This document shows positions 11,115 through 22,999 of a stretch of 64,000 nucleotides of DNA, one piece after another. A program made the position numbers and the translations under genes. Under the pieces are notes generated by a model. It did no database searches. It was given only the letters and a program-made list of their open reading frames with translations, and was not told the origin of the DNA. Numbering within the stretch: the stretch's first letter is position 1; each line of letters begins with the position of its first letter. The stretch comes from Symbiodinium natans (taxonomy: Eukaryota > Sar > Dinophyceae > Suessiales > Symbiodiniaceae): the NCBI GenBank assembly GCA_905221605.1, contig CAJNDS010000779.1, positions 634,501 through 698,500 of the forward strand. Direction: 5' to 3'.

Positions 11115-11170
11115 CTCGTACATCTGAGGTTGGAACTGTGGGCCCTTCGTATGGTCCCTGCCCTTTGTTT
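11115..11170 (-). CDS. Exon with GTAAGT donor, unknown protein
   Basis: Reads KGQGPYEGPTVPTSDV and ends at a GTAAGT donor (plus-strand 11,109-11,114). It is bounded on the left by TTTAGGG units and on the right by a family-J palindrome. The parent gene is not resolved. Confidence 0.5.
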
Positions 11171-11184
11171 TTTAGGGATCTGAA

Positions 11185-11320
11185 GTATGCGCCCTTGTTA
11201 TATGGGTGGTTGGCAAAATTATGCCTTTTTGGATCCCGACAATACAGCGGAACCTAATATTTAGAGTACTGTACCCCAAAACGGGAGCATGATTTTGACA
11301 ACCGCCCAATATGTAGTGTA
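11185..11320. mobile_element. MITE family J copy
   Basis: Ends GGGTGGTTGGCAAAATTATG and TTTTGACAACCGCCC are inverted, with ACCTAATATTTAG and TACCCCAAAACGGGAGC inside. Related sequence is at 545-720 (GGGGTTGTCAAAATC, GACAACCACCC) and in part at 15,745-15,812. Confidence 0.7.
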
Positions 11321-12272
11321 CATAAGCGTGATTATAGAATAAATAAAGGGCCCATACCTGGAATCTCGGAGTACAACAGCATCAAACCTTAAACCCAGCT
11401 ATGTCAGTCCCAACCCTGACTGGGCTCCGATGCCTCGAACGCGAAACCCCCCCCCCCCCCAGCTGATTTTGTATAGGGTTTAGGGTTTAGGGTTTAGGGT
11501 TTAGGGTTTAGGGTTTAGGGTTAGGGTTTCGGGTCTGGGGTTTAGGGTTTAGGTTTATACACCCAGGACCCAAGTAGGGTGCCTTCATGAGAGTATTTCG
11601 GGTGTGAGAAGTGGCCCAAGCCTTGAAAAGACTTAGGACTTTTGGTCTGAACCCTAAACCCTAAACCCTAAACCCTGAACCCAAAACCCTAAACCCTAAA
11701 CCCGAAGCCCTAAACCCGAAGCCCTAAACCCTAAACCCTGAACCCTAAACCCTTAAGGAACTCCCCCCCCGCAAGGGCCCCTCCTGGCGCGCGGAGAGGC
11801 CACCGATTGAAGAGCCGCCCAGGCATCCGCCAAGCAGCCCTGTGGAGGATCCTGTCGCGTTTAGGGTTTAAGGTATAGGGTTTAGGTGTAGGGTGTAGGG
11901 TTCAGGGTTTCGGGTTTGAGGCATTTTGCAGCGGCGTTGTAGGTTTACAGATTGAAAAGATTTTAGATTCAGGTTTTTAGGATGCATGCTGCTCAGGATT
12001 TTGTTAAGATTGCCGTCAACCACTCCGCGTAGGAACAAACCTTAAACTGCCTAAACCGCCTAAACCTAAACTTGGACCGTAAACCCTAAACCCTAAACCC
12101 TAAACCCTAAACCCTAAACCCTAAACCCTATGAAGCCTAAACCCTAAACCGCCTGAGCCTTCTGGACCCTAAACCAGGCTTAAGGCGCCGCCCAGGGAGC
12201 CGCTAAGCAGGCCGCTGCCGGAGCTGGCTGTGGTCTCCTGAAGGGGAGAAGCAGCTCGTGGTCGGTTGGTGG

Positions 12273-12390
12273 AGGGTTTAGGGTTTAGGGTTTAGGGTTT
12301 AGGGTTTAGGGTTTAGGGTTTAGGGTTTAGGGTTTAGGGTTTAGGGTTTAGGGTTTAGGGTTTAGGGTTTAGGGTTTAGGGTTTAGGGTT
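12273..12390. repeat. TTTAGGG array
   Basis: About 17 perfect TTTAGGG units, one of the longest perfect arrays in the window. Confidence 0.97.
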
Positions 12391-12399
12391 TTGGTAGTG

Positions 12400-12508
12400 G
12401 CACGGGTAGTGGTCGTGGTAGAGGTTATAGTAGTGGTATGTGGTAGTGGAGTATAGTAGTCGTCGCCGTCGCCGCCGCCGTCGCTGTCGAAGTAGGACTT
12501 CAAACCCT
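12400..12508 (-). CDS. Exon: acidic Gly/Asp run then Thr-rich linker
   Basis: Minus frame reads KSYFDSDGGGDGDDYYTP then a Thr-rich run (HTTTITSTTTTT). A neighbouring acidic frame at 12,570-12,660 (DSGDDAEPSESQD) may belong to the same protein. Acidic clusters followed by Thr runs are typical of linkers; no domain is visible. Confidence 0.45.
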
Positions 12509-12899
12509 AAACCCTAAACCCTAAACCCTAAACCCTAAACCTTGTTCTTTGGGAGGCTCGGCGACCTCCCTCGGCGACCTCAACCTCGATTTCAAACCTC
12601 GGACCCCGTGTCCTGGGATTCCGACGGCTCGGCATCATCTCCCGAGTCAAGCGGGACACCCAGAGAGCATTCACTACCCACATCATCGTCTTCTGACATT
12701 CCTTGTAGATACGCGCTGGACATCGAGTCAGCAATGCGCACTCCGTTTCTTTATCATTTCCGGCTTGTGCCTCATCGAACTAAAGTGCTAGGTGACTTGA
12801 AAAGCTTTGCGAAGAAAGATAAACCGTCCTGCCTTGCCCGTGCTCGAGGAACTTGGCCATACGTGTTAGTGGTTCCTCTCAGTTTAACATTATTATTAG

Positions 12900-13367
12900 T
12901 ATTATTATGATTATATATATATATAGATCTGTATGTAGTAAACTAATACAGATAATTTAGCCATCACACTAGTATAGATAATCTATACATAATATACATT
13001 GCAACCAGGTTGGTTGGCAAATTTCACTCCACCAGCTTGGCTGCCCTCAATGGACTCATCGGATTCCTTCTTGCTTCAATGGCCTGGGTGTTGGGGCTTG
13101 CCACTGCCCCTGTCGGTCAGGGGCTTGCTTCTGCCCTTCGGAGCATGCGTTGCCTGCAGGAGCCGTCATGTTCAACTTGGTCGCCCCCGAATGAAAGGAC
13201 CAAGAGACTGAGCCACGTAGTGAGGGCTGGGCCTCTGAGCGTAGTGAGATATGTGGGGCGCAAGACAACTTGCTGTCTCAGCGCGGCCTGGCCTCCTCAG
13301 CCTATCCACACTGCGCTTGAGGCTGCGGAACAAGGGGCTGGCTCAAGTTTTGGGGCTGTCTAACAAT
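12900..13367. other. AT stretch and unresolved open frames
   Basis: An AT-rich run (12,885-13,000) is followed by GC-rich sequence open in several frames on both strands (13,000-13,360). No acceptor, donor and family match agree, so no gene is called. Confidence 0.35.
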
Positions 13368-13445
13368 AATGATACTAATAATACTAATAATACTAATAAT
13401 ACTAATAATACTAATAATACTAATAATACTAATAATACTAATAAT
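13367..13445. repeat. (AATACTAAT)n 9-bp array
   Basis: Eight or nine copies of a 9-bp unit, followed by AAT triplets. It lies just 3' of the Gln-rich gene stop in the minus direction. Confidence 0.95.
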
Positions 13446-13499
13446 CGTAATAATAATAATACTAGAGGCAGCCCTGCACTTAGGCCAGAGACTTCTAGT

Positions 13500-16400
13500 C
13501 GACTCGCTGATGTGCCGGCCTACTGCCGCTGCTGCTGCCGTACCAATTCTGTTGCCACTTGTCTTCACCATGCTGCTTCTGCCACCCATTGAATGTGCGC
13601 CAGCTCTGACAACAAGAGCCTTGCGCGAAAAAGAACGGCTGCTGCATGCCATTATCCTGACGGCTCTTTCTTGAGGCTTTGCCAGTAGTTTCGTGTTTGA
13701 GGTTTTCGGGTTTCGGGTTTAGGGCTTAACCTAGTTATCCTCGTTCATCGGTTTTTTTGCTTTTAGTTTTTTTGGTTTGGGGGGGGGGGGGGGGAGCGCA
13801 ATCAGGACCCTGATCACGACCGTCTATCTCAGGAGCGGCTGAACTGGGTGTGAGTCTGGGGCATCAATAGCCAAACCCTAAACCCTATAAAAACCCAAAC
13901 CCTGAACCCTAAACCCTAAACCATGGGTCAGTCCTGCTGGTGCTGCTGCTGGTGTTGCTGCTGTTGCTGCTGCTGTTGCTGCTGTTGCTGCTGCTGTTGT
14001 TGCTGCTGTTGCTGCTGTTGCTGCTGTTGTTGCTGCTGTTGCTGCTGCTGTTGCTGCTGTTGCTGATGCTGTTGCTGATGCTGTTGCTGCTGCTGCTGGT
14101 CCTGGCAAGACGCGGCAGTCACTAGAGGAGCGGGTTCTCGCCAAACCCAGCTACCCCTGCACGCCACTACAGTCGTGATCTTCACCGCCTACCTCAACAC
14201 CTTCTGCACTGCTTGTTTCGGCAAAATCCTGAACCCCAAATTGCAGTACCCTTCTGTGTTTTTTCAGTTGAGCCGTGATGAATATGTACGGAGTGCTGCT
14301 CGGCTTCGCATAAACTTGGGCATTGCTAGGCATGTACAGCTTTCGTTTACGCGGCACGCCCTCCACAAACGAAACCCACATGCAAACCTACACGAAACGC
14401 GGTTGCATCCACTTTTGCATAGCCAAATACCTTCGAGACATCACGCAAACCTACGCAGACAGGCCAGAGGGGACGATTTATTGCCATCTGAACCCCTGCT
14501 TCAATATTTGTTCGTATCTCTTCACCGCACAGTTGAGTACCCTAAACCCTAAACCCAAAACCCTAAACCCTAAACCCTTCAGGAAACGAAATGTGCAGCA
14601 CAAATTGGCCTGTCGAGCTGCCGCATTGGACTGTTGGTCCTGCGTGAGGGCTGCGTGTGGGGCTGCATGATACCGACATCTGCGAATATCAAGTAAGCCC
14701 TAAACCCCAAACCCTAATCAAAACCCTATAAACCCTATAAGCCCCTGTAAACCCCTTAACCCCGAACAAACCCTGTAAATCCTATAAACCCAAAACCCGT
14801 GCGATTCGAGGTGCCATATGGCGGGAGGCTCCAAGGAAGGAATGTGAAATGTGCCTCCCTAAACCCTCGACCCTAAACCCTAAACCCGAAACCCTAAACC
14901 CTAAACCTCTGACATGATGACTTACGAAGTCCGCCGAACGAGGCAGGTCCAACAAGGCTCACTAGAGGATGGGTGGCCCCGGAGCATCTCAGGATCCAAA
15001 CTCACCAGGAACAAGGGGTTTAGGGTTTAGGGTTTAGGGTTTAGGGTTTAGGGTTTAGGGTTTAGGGTTTAGGGTTTAGGGTTTAGGGTTTAGGAAGGAA
15101 CGGCAGCTTCGACCTCGTATTGCCTCTCAGCCCGAACAGGAAAGCACACAAAAAGCGTCCGAGTAGAGCTTCTGCACGCACTGCGTGTAGTAGTTCCAGA
15201 CGTAGGTCTCACGGGAGCCAAACATATAAAGTAGGGTTCATGTTTCTCGTATCCCTGGAGTCTCCGAAGATTTCTTGCATCCCCAGAAGGACACCAAGTA
15301 TATGCACCCACCACCCAAAACCCTAATTAAACCCTAAACCCTAAACCCTAAAACCTAAAACCCAAGTATATGCACCCACCACCCAAAACCCTAAACCCTA
15401 AACCCTAAAACCTAAACCCTAAACACCAATGTTAAAAAGGAACCTTACATACACTGATCATGCCGGTGACTGAGCTCCTGGGCTTCTTTTGTTACAATTG
15501 CTTGTACCCTATAAGGGCAATATAGGGATTATAACTAGTAGTCGTATTCTTCTCATAGGTACTAACATAGCTAGCATTCTAGAAGGAATTACCCCATGTG
15601 CCGGCACTGCATAGGGCCGGCATGGGAAACTGGTTGTTACTAGTAATCTCATTACTATTGTTCTTTTCGTCTTATTTTGACAATTGTTTATATTTTTCGG
15701 TGTTCTTAATCAAATACACCTAAAAAAAGCCGGCACGGTAAGCACTACACGCGTGTCATTTTTCGGAACCCCAAAACGGGCATCCCTGTTTTGGCAACCC
15801 CATTTACTACGAAGCTAGACCTCGAAACCCGCCCAGGAAGTGGAACAGAGAGAAGCCCCGAAGCCGCGAACAAGGCAGGGACAAAGGTTTCTGAACCCCA
15901 ACAACACTATAAGGCACACAAACCCTGTTGACCCGAACCCCCACAAACCTATAAACCGAAATAGCCCTAAACCCGAAACCCTATACCCTAAACCCTAAAC
16001 ACTAAACCCTAAACCCTATACCCTAAACCCTAACCCTAACGAAACCCCTCCCCCCCCCAAACCCTATAGAAACCCTACAAACCATAAGAAACCCAGAGCC
16101 CAAACCCGATCAACCCTAAACCCTAAACCCTGAAAACCCTAGAGCCTAAACCCTTTGAACCCTGAACCCCAAACCATTCACCCTACATCCAACAAACCCT
16201 AACCCCCCCCCCCCCCCCCCCCCCCCCCCAAAAAAAGAGAAAAAGTTAACCCTAACCCATAAACCCTACACCTTAACCCTAACGATCCCCCCCCCCCAAC
16301 AAAAAAAAAAAAACAAAAACAAAATGGGGCCTGTACCGCCTCCCCGCTGCTTCCTTGGCTGACCAGTGCTTGCCTGTACTGGTTCACAGCCTGGCACGTG

Positions 16401-16895
16401 TAGGGTTTAGGGTTTAAGGTTTAGGATTTAGGGCTAGGGTTTAGGGTTTAGGATTGGGGTTTAGGGTTGAGGGTTTGGGGTTTAGGGTTGAGGGTTTGGG
16501 GTTGAGGGATTTGGGTTTGGGGCTTAGGGTTTTGGATTTGGGGTTTGGGGATTAGGGTTTGGCGTTTAGGGTTTGGGAGGGTTTCGCTGTTTTTCGGGCT
16601 TTACCACCTCTTTGCTACTAGGGTGTCGATGCTTTTGTGCTGAGTCTGCCGGTGTCACCCCCCTAAACCCTACACCCTAAACCCCTAAACCCCTAAACCC
16701 CTAAACCCCTAAACCCCTAAACCCCTAAACCCCTAAACCCCTAAACCCCTAAACCCCTAAACCCTAAACAACAAACCCTAAACCCTAAACCCTGACAGCC
16801 GACCAGCCGAGCCTGCTCAATTTGGGACCGCTGCTGCTGGGGCAGTTGCTGCAGCATGGAATTCACCACCTGCTGCTGCTGCATGACCTGCGTTT
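13500..16895 (-). CDS. Gln-rich protein with long polyglutamine tract, multi-exon
   Basis: Minus-strand islands share strong Gln bias. At 16,830-16,895 the frame reads QVMQQQQVVNSMLQQLPQQ and RSQIEQARL. At about 14,600-14,668 it reads HAALTQDQQSNAAARQAN. At 13,930-14,105 a CAG/CAA tract encodes roughly 57 residues of Gln with a few His. At 13,500-13,660 it reads NGMQQPFFFAQGSCC, FNGWQKQHGEDKWQQNWYG and ends RPAHQRVD before a TAG. Grouping the islands as one gene is an inference from composition, order and strand. Other islands lie between them and could belong to another gene. Long polyQ proteins are often transcriptional or RNA-binding; nothing here fixes the role. Confidence 0.5.
13930..14105. 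repeat. CAG/CTG triplet array
   Basis: Imperfect CTG triplets with TTG and ATG/GTG changes on the plus strand. On the minus strand they encode Gln with scattered His, the only frame that fits its neighbours. Synonymous CAG and CAA are mixed, which points to selection on protein as well as slippage. Confidence 0.95.
15150..15207 (-). CDS. Exon, unknown protein
   Basis: From an AG acceptor after GTGAG the frame reads TYVWNYYTQCVQKLYSDAF and ends at a GTGTGC donor. The aromatic-rich sequence looks like folded protein. The neighbours are the Gln-rich islands, but this exon has a different composition and may be from another gene. Confidence 0.55.
15420..15960. other. Nested palindromes, no gene
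   Basis: Holds partial family-B core (TATAAGGGCAATATAGGGATTATAAC at 15,510), a GCCGGCACTGCATAGGGCCGGC palindrome (15,600) and a partial family-J end (15,780). It seems to be an intron core built of nested elements. Confidence 0.4.
16672..16762. repeat. CCCCTAAA 8-bp array
   Basis: About eleven units with four Cs instead of three, a variant register of the telomere unit. The same 8-mer recurs at 41,455-41,520 and 45,046-45,142. Confidence 0.95.
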
Positions 16896-17065
16896 GGAGT
16901 TTAGGGTTTAGGTGTTCAGGATGAAGTAAGGCTCAAGTCGGGCTTTAAAAAGACCCTAAACGACCCAAACTCTGCAACGTCGTTAAGCGCAGAGGCTGCC
17001 ACGTGAGCAGCTACTCGTGAGCAGCTACTCGTGTCCCAAAAGAGGCTCTTTCAGACTGTTATTCT

Positions 17066-17163
17066 AGGGTTGTTGGACCCGAAGGGCTTCTTACACAAGG
17101 TTTCTGTACCTATTTTGAGCCTAAGGGGTAGCCACATAATCTGTGGCAAAGAGCCTTCTGCAG
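17066..17163. repeat. Dispersed repeat L, copy 2
   Basis: Inverted relative to 9,717-9,790. Shared words are CTTCTTACA, AAGGTTTCTG and TATTTTGAGCCTA. Confidence 0.7.
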
Positions 17164-17339
17164 CAAACCGTTGACCGTAGATCCATATAGGGGTGAATAC
17201 ACTTTATAATGGACCCTGGCGTGACGAAAGGGTTAGGGAACCTACTTTTGGGGGATTCTTTACCCAAGCCCCGGTGATCTGTGACAGTCACACTACACAG
17301 CTAGGGTGCGACCGAGGACCGTAACCGTAACTCCAAAAA

Positions 17340-17440
17340 TCTCCAAACCTTGACACGCCCCCATGTGGCCTGTGCTTGGGTGGTGGCACATCCTTCGGCC
17401 ATTGCACTGCAAGCGCCTGACTCACGAGGCTTCTGGGGAT
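17340..17440 (-). CDS. Probable exon, unknown protein
   Basis: Minus frame reads QKPRESGACSAMAEGCATTQ and AQATWGRV. Splice sites were not fixed. It could be an upstream exon of the Gln-rich gene. Confidence 0.35.
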
Positions 17441-17775
17441 CTGGGTTTCGGGTCTTGGGGGCACAAGGGTTCCACCCTAAACCCTACACCCTAAACCCTA
17501 AACCCTCGGATCTCGCGCTCAGGAGCATGCGCGCCATGGCCTGAAAACCCTTGACCCAAATACCAGAAATAGATCCCGAGAAGCCCGAAACCCAAAACCC
17601 TACTTGGAGGTTCACGGATACTTACAGGTATAGGGTTGCAAGTAGGGTACGTAGGGTTATGACCCTACTTAGGGTACTCAGAAAAACCCTAAACCCTAAA
17701 CCCTCAACCCTCAACCCTCAACCCTCAACCCTAAGCCCTAAGCCCTAAGCCCTGTTCTGAGCGGTCCCAAACTCA

Positions 17776-18900
17776 TTGGGAAGAAAGAGCCCAGATCAAG
17801 ACAGAGCATGCCGGAATGCTTGGCTCAAAACCCGGGAAGAAAAGCGCCAACCCTACTTATCCCCTTCAATCATGGCTACCCGTGAACCTGCAAGCAGGTG
17901 CAGAGCACGCCTTGCTGCGCCAGAGATGTGTTTAGGCGCACGCCATCAAAACTACAACAGGAAGGTCCTCGGAACCCGAGTCAAGAACCCCCAGAGGAAC
18001 CGTAGGAACCATTGCTTTGGTGCATCTGAGTGTGGGTAGGCTGTAGAGAGTAGGCTGGAAGAGTAAGGTCGGGGCTTCCACAAGGGGGCCTGCGTGGACT
18101 GATGCGACGAAGCTACCAGAAGCTACTAGCATATGGGGGGCTTACGAAGTTAGGGACCCTACTATTATAGACCCTAAACCCTAAACCCTAAACCCTAAAC
18201 CCTAAACCCTAAACCCTAAACCCTAAACCCTAAACCCTAAACCCTAAACCCTAAACCCTAATTTCGGAAACCCCCCATATACAGACTGGGAAGGGCAACA
18301 GTGCTTGTGACTTCTGCGTGGCTCATGTTGTCGAAACCCTCAGCACTTGGAGCCAGGCGTGCGCGTTTCGCAGGACGAAGAATCAGAGTCGCAGCGCGCC
18401 ACTTCTATGTGCAGGTGAGAGCAGCTTCCCTATGTAGGGAAGACGAGCTCCTCCGAGCAAGACCAAGATTTGAAGTACCTAAGCACATGGAAGGCCTTTT
18501 TTTTCTTGCTCGTAGAGTCAGCGAAGCGAGCTTTGCTCGGGGGTTCTGCGGTCCTAGATGCCGCCCCCATGTTCGCATGGAACTCACCAGACGGGGTTGG
18601 ATTCCCGGCGTGTTCAGGTGGAGATTTTGCTTGCCAGTCGACCCAGGTGCTGCAAGAAATTTCAACAGCAGGTGATGGGGCCCGGCGCAGATCTCGTCGC
18701 TCTTGAAAGACGGCCCATTCTGCGGAGCCTTTCCGCTCTCTATGCGCAGGCGTCCGCGCGGAAGACTCTTCGCGCTGCTCCTATGCGTGCAAGAGGCCCA
18801 GGACCGTAGACAGTCTTGCCTGGCAGGGGGGCTCCCAGAGGGCATGCTGGCATGTTGGGTTGCTCTTTTTAGCAGCCTGGGGAACAGGCATGTCAAAAAA
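17776..18900. other. Open but unresolved islands on both strands
   Basis: 17,776-18,130 and 18,301-18,900 are open in long frames on both strands (for example 163 codons on the minus strand ending near 18,405). The strand of neighbouring exons favours minus. I could not fix splice sites or a family. A CCCTAAA array at 18,173-18,262 separates the two islands. Confidence 0.35.
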
Positions 18901-19009
18901 AAACCAGCAAGGTACCCTAAACCCTAAACCCTAAACCCTAAACCCTAAACCCTACACCCTACACCCTGAACCCTTTATAAATCCTAAACCTTAAACCCAA
19001 TTCCCTACA

Positions 19010-22000
19010 ACCAGTGGCCTCCTCGTCAACATTCTCGCACTCCGCAATCGCACCTTCGAGCTTCTCCTGAAGGGTTTTAAGGGTTTGCGGTGTTTAGGGT
19101 GTTTGAGGTTTGGGGTTTGTGGGGTTGAGGGTTTTTGGTTTAGGGCTTAGAGTTTTTGGCCCTAATATGAGCCCTTAGCTGGGAAACTGTATATACCCCG
19201 TATATACCCTATCAAACCAAGGGCCCCTAAGCCCTGAACCCTAAACCCTAAAACCCTAAATCCTAAACCACTTTAGAAGCCTGTAAGGAAGGTGAAGGAC
19301 CGTGTTGAGGGACCTGGAACCCTGAACTTCACTAAACCCCTACAGGCCCCCCACACGGCTTACGAAGTGCTTGGGTTTAGGGTTTAGGGTTTAGGGTTTG
19401 GGGTTTGGGGTTTAGGGTTTAGGGTTTAGGGTTTAGGGTTTAGGGTTTAGGGTTTAGGGTTTAGGGTTTAGGGGTTTAGGGTTCAGGGGTTTAGGGCGTA
19501 GCTTTGGGTGCCAAGCTGCGGCCAAGAGCTGCGACTGGGCGTCCAGCGGCTGCGCGTGGTCGAGCTGCGCACCGTCAGTTTGGCACCCTGGGCTCCCACC
19601 CTAGTGGCTCTTCTTTTGGGGGAGTTTAGGGTTTAGGGTTTAGGGTTTAGGGTTTAGGGTTTAGGGTTTAGGGTCTAGGGTTTAGGGTGTAGGGTCTAGG
19701 GTTTAAGGTTTAGGGTTTACAAGAGTTAAGGCTGATTTGTGGGATTTACAACTCTTCGGGTTTAGGGTCTATGTTTACAAGTCCGCCGACCCTGGCGGCG
19801 TGTTGGATGGGAAAAGGAGGTGAAACCTCCCTCTTTCCCTCCTTACCCCCCCAAAACGCGGGGGGGGGGGGGGGGGGGGGGGGGGTGGGGGTTCGGTGCA
19901 CAATTTTTTCGTGGAGGACCGCGCCACCCGCACAGCGTCAACAGGGGGTTCAGCACGGGGGGGTAGGGGCGCCCTCAGCACAAAATCAGCGTTTCCCGCC
20001 TCCCACCCCCCCCCCCCCTGCCCCCCCCCCCCCACCCGCCCCCCCCCCCTCCCCCCCCCACCCCCACCCCCCCACCCCCCGACCTGTCTTTTTGGCTTGA
20101 GCTTGTCCTGGTGCTACCCCCTACCCCCCCCCAAACGATTCACAGAACTCTGCCGGGGATGATCTTCCATGCGAGCGGGTCTCAACTATGCTCCAGCGGG
20201 GTCGGCGGCTTGAGCCGGAGGCTCTTAAATCTTAGGGGAGATACAGGCGCGTGGTTCGTGCTTTTGGGCTCAAAGTTTCAAGTCTTTTCGCGCTCGTATT
20301 CTTTGGAGGTTCAGGGCTTCGAAAAGCAAGCAGCAGTCCCCGCGACCATAGGACCTTCACTATACTTCTGGTGGCATCCTTACCCAAACCCCTAAACTCT
20401 AAACCCTAAACCCTACTCCCCATGGGGGCTCAATTGGCTGAAGCAACTGGCTCGTCACGCTAGGCCACCTGGGCGCCTCCGTAGCCTAAACCAGAAGGGT
20501 TTAGGAGGTTTAGGGTTTAGGGTTCAGGCGGTTCAGTGTTTAGGGTTGGGCATTAAGGGGTCTTAGAGTTTTGAGGGATACCCGGGGCATGTAGGGCAGT
20601 CTTCAATTGAACACTTCGTAGGGGTTCGGATTCATTCGTTCCGTTGTGGAATACCCTGACCCCTGAACCCTGAAGCTCCAAACCCCCTAAACCCTAAACC
20701 CTAAAACCTAAACCCGAAACCCTAAACCCTAAACCCTAAACCCTAAACCCTGCGTTCCCCACCCTTTCACGCCCCAATGCTACTTCTGCAGAGCCCGTGA
20801 CGTTTGCGCAGCCGGACCAGACGCTTTGCAAACCGATCATGTTCACCTCACCAGACGTGGGGTTTAGGGTTTAGGGTTTAGGGTTTAGGGTTCAGGGTTT
20901 AGGGTTTGGGGTTTAGGGTTTAGGGTTAGGATCCCCTAAGCCCTACAAAGAGTAAACGCTGAGCCCTAAGGCCGTGCCCAAGACTAAATCCTTATATCCT
21001 TAGGCTCTGAACAGGGCGCTCCCCCTTCAGCCCTAAACCCTAAACCCTAAGCCCCAAACCCCCCCAAACCCTAAACCCTAAACCCTAAGCCCCAAACCCC
21101 CCAAACCCTAAACCCCAAACCCTAACCTCGGCTTACACAGGGGGACTTGTGAAAGAAGGCTCTCTGCCAACCAGGAACGGACCAGCCATGCTCGATGGCC
21201 TCCATCAAGGCACACCTCAGTCAAGGCTTACACCAGGACAGGCAGGTAGTGTTTAGGGCCTAGGGCTTAGGGTTAGGGTTTAGGGTTTAGGGTTTAGGGT
21301 TTGGGGTTTGGGGTTTGGGGTTTGGGGTTTGGGGTTTGGGGTTTGGGGTTTGGGGTTTGGGGTTTGGGGTTTGGGGTTGGGGGTTTGGGGTTTGGGGTTT
21401 GGGGTTTGGGGTTTGGGGGTTGGGGGGTTGGGGGGTTGGGGGTGGGGGGTTGGGGGTTTGGGGTTTGGGGTTTGGGGTTAGGGTTTAGGGTTGAGGGTTG
21501 AGGGTTAGAGTTTAGGGTTTGGGGTTTGGGGTTTAGGAAGTCCCCCACCTCCTATATCTCAATACTTGTGTGTGCAACCGGCCTGCAGCTCACAGACCCG
21601 AAGACCCTGAACACAAAACCAAAAACGCCCTGACCCTAAAAACATAATCCTAAACCTCTAAACCCTATACACCCTATATAAACCCCTCAACCCCTAAACC
21701 AGTAACCAAACCCTAACCTAAACCCCTAACCCTTACACACCCTAAACTCTAAACCCTAAACCCTAAACCCTAAACCCTAAACCCTAAACCCTAAACCCTA
21801 AACCCTAAACGTTTCCGGACATGCCGCCGGGGGCAATCCGGAGGTCTTGGCCCAGGCCTCCATGGCCAAGGCGCAGGAGGCATGGGCCTCGGTGTTAGGG
21901 TCTAGGGTTTAATTAGGGTTTAGGGTTTGGGGTTTAGGGTTTAGGGTTTGGGGTTTAGGGCTTAGGGCTTACTGGCTCAAGGCTTGGGCGGCTGGGAGCT

Positions 22001-22829
22001 TGTGGGGGGGATGAGGGCTCCCCTGGGCCGAACTGAGGGTTTCCAGTGTCGTTTAGGGTTTCGATGGGTTCAGGGGTTTAGAGTTTAGGGTTTGGGGTGG
22101 GTTTAGGGTTCTGATGGGTTTCGGGTTTCAGGTCATGAGGCTTGTCGAGTAGGGTCCATAAAACAGGCGTATGACAGGGGCAGGTGTTCAATTTGGGCCC
22201 TAAACCCAAAGCCCTAAACCCTCAACCCGAAACCTTAAGCCTTAGACCCTAGACCCTAGACCCTAAACCCTCGACCCGACCCAATTTCGGGCGTGTTGGT
22301 GACGGCTTGGGCTCCTTGATTCGACCGCAAATTCAAAGGCTGATGCATCCCACGCAGCGTGGGCGTAGAGCGCGCATCTCGGGGGCTTCCTCGTGGTCTC
22401 GCTGAGGCTTCCTTGGCAGCACTCAGTCTCCTCGAGTTCCAGACCCGATCATTGATACCCACCTTGGGATGTTCCCCAGTATACTAGCAGTCCTTAGTAG
22501 GGGGTACTAGAATCCTTATTAAGAACTGCTCAAAAAAGGGGCAACATCCCAATACACACCCAAGGAAAACTACATAAAGAATTCCAAGGGGCTCAGTACC
22601 TACCAATTGCTTAAGAACCCGCCAAAAATGAAAAATGTTCTTCCTTATAAGGGTAATATAGGGATTATTCTTTTTGCTTCATCATTATACTTTTTTGGGG
22701 TTCTCAAGTAGGACAGGGTGAGATTGGGGCTCAAGGTCAAGGCTTCAGCTAAGCTGAACAATGTCTGCGCACAGCCGTAGCGCTTGTCCACAAAAAGCCA
22801 ATGAACAAACATCAATTCTCCCACCTGCA
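19010..22829 (-). CDS. Exon series, unknown protein(s); first exon GNAT-like
   Basis: From right to left: 22,738-22,829 (after TTTGCAG; reads GELMFVHWLFVDKRYGCAQ then TLFSLAEAL); about 22,280-22,450 (open in two frames); 21,825-21,890 (AHASCALAMEAWAKTSG); 21,160-21,206 (CALMEAIEHGWSVPGWQR); 20,770-20,853 (VNMIGLQSVWSGCANVTG); about 20,425-20,470 (WPSVTSQLLQPIEPP); about 19,525-19,580 (LDHAQPLDAQSQLLAAAW); 19,012-19,075 (LQEKLEGAIAECENVDEE). The first exon's hydrophobic strand, basic loop and AEA helix recall motif A of GNAT acetyltransferases; this is weak. Whether all exons are one gene is unknown. Each is separated by telomere-type arrays. Confidence 0.5.
19860..20095. repeat. Poly-G then poly-C/CCCCA tract
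   Basis: A G26 run at about 19,860 and C-rich runs at 20,007-20,090 can pair as an inverted repeat about 150 bp apart. No exon is supported here. Confidence 0.85.
21294..21480. repeat. TTTGGGG array inside TTTAGGG
   Basis: About 23 units of TTTGGGG, degenerating to TTGGGGG in the middle, with TTTAGGG flanks. The A-to-G variant has spread as a block, so the array grew by unequal exchange or slippage of a local variant. Confidence 0.95.
22462..22556. mobile_element. MITE family C copy
   Basis: Ends CTTGGGATGTTCCCC and GGGGCAACATCCCAA; inner pair AGTCCTTAGTAGGGGGTACT and CCTTATTAAGAACT. A family-B copy starts 45 bp downstream. Confidence 0.8.
22601..22720. mobile_element. MITE family B copy
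   Basis: ACCAATTGCTTAAGAACCC and GGGGTTCTCAAGTAGGA bracket TTCCTTATAAGGGTAATATAG. It lies directly beside the GNAT-like exon at 22,738-22,829. Confidence 0.75.
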
Positions 22830-22999
22830 AAGATGTTGGGTTTAGGGTTTAGGGTTTAGGGTTTAGGGTTTGTTCCTTAAGTCCCGAAGCCGGCTAAACA
22901 AAGACAAGACCCCCCCAACCAAGCCAACACGCACCAGCGAGTTTTTGAGAAGACTCTTGAGCTTTCATCCCCTGAGCTATCGAACCCTGGACACCAAAC

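Noticed and set aside
13940-14144. Poly-Leu (plus) and poly-Ala (minus) frames over the CAG array
   Set aside because: The Gln frame fits neighbouring Gln-rich exons; the others are frame shadows.
21294-21548. Pro-Asn/Pro-Lys and Gly-Phe/Gly-Trp frames
   Set aside because: Translations of the TTTGGGG array, not protein.
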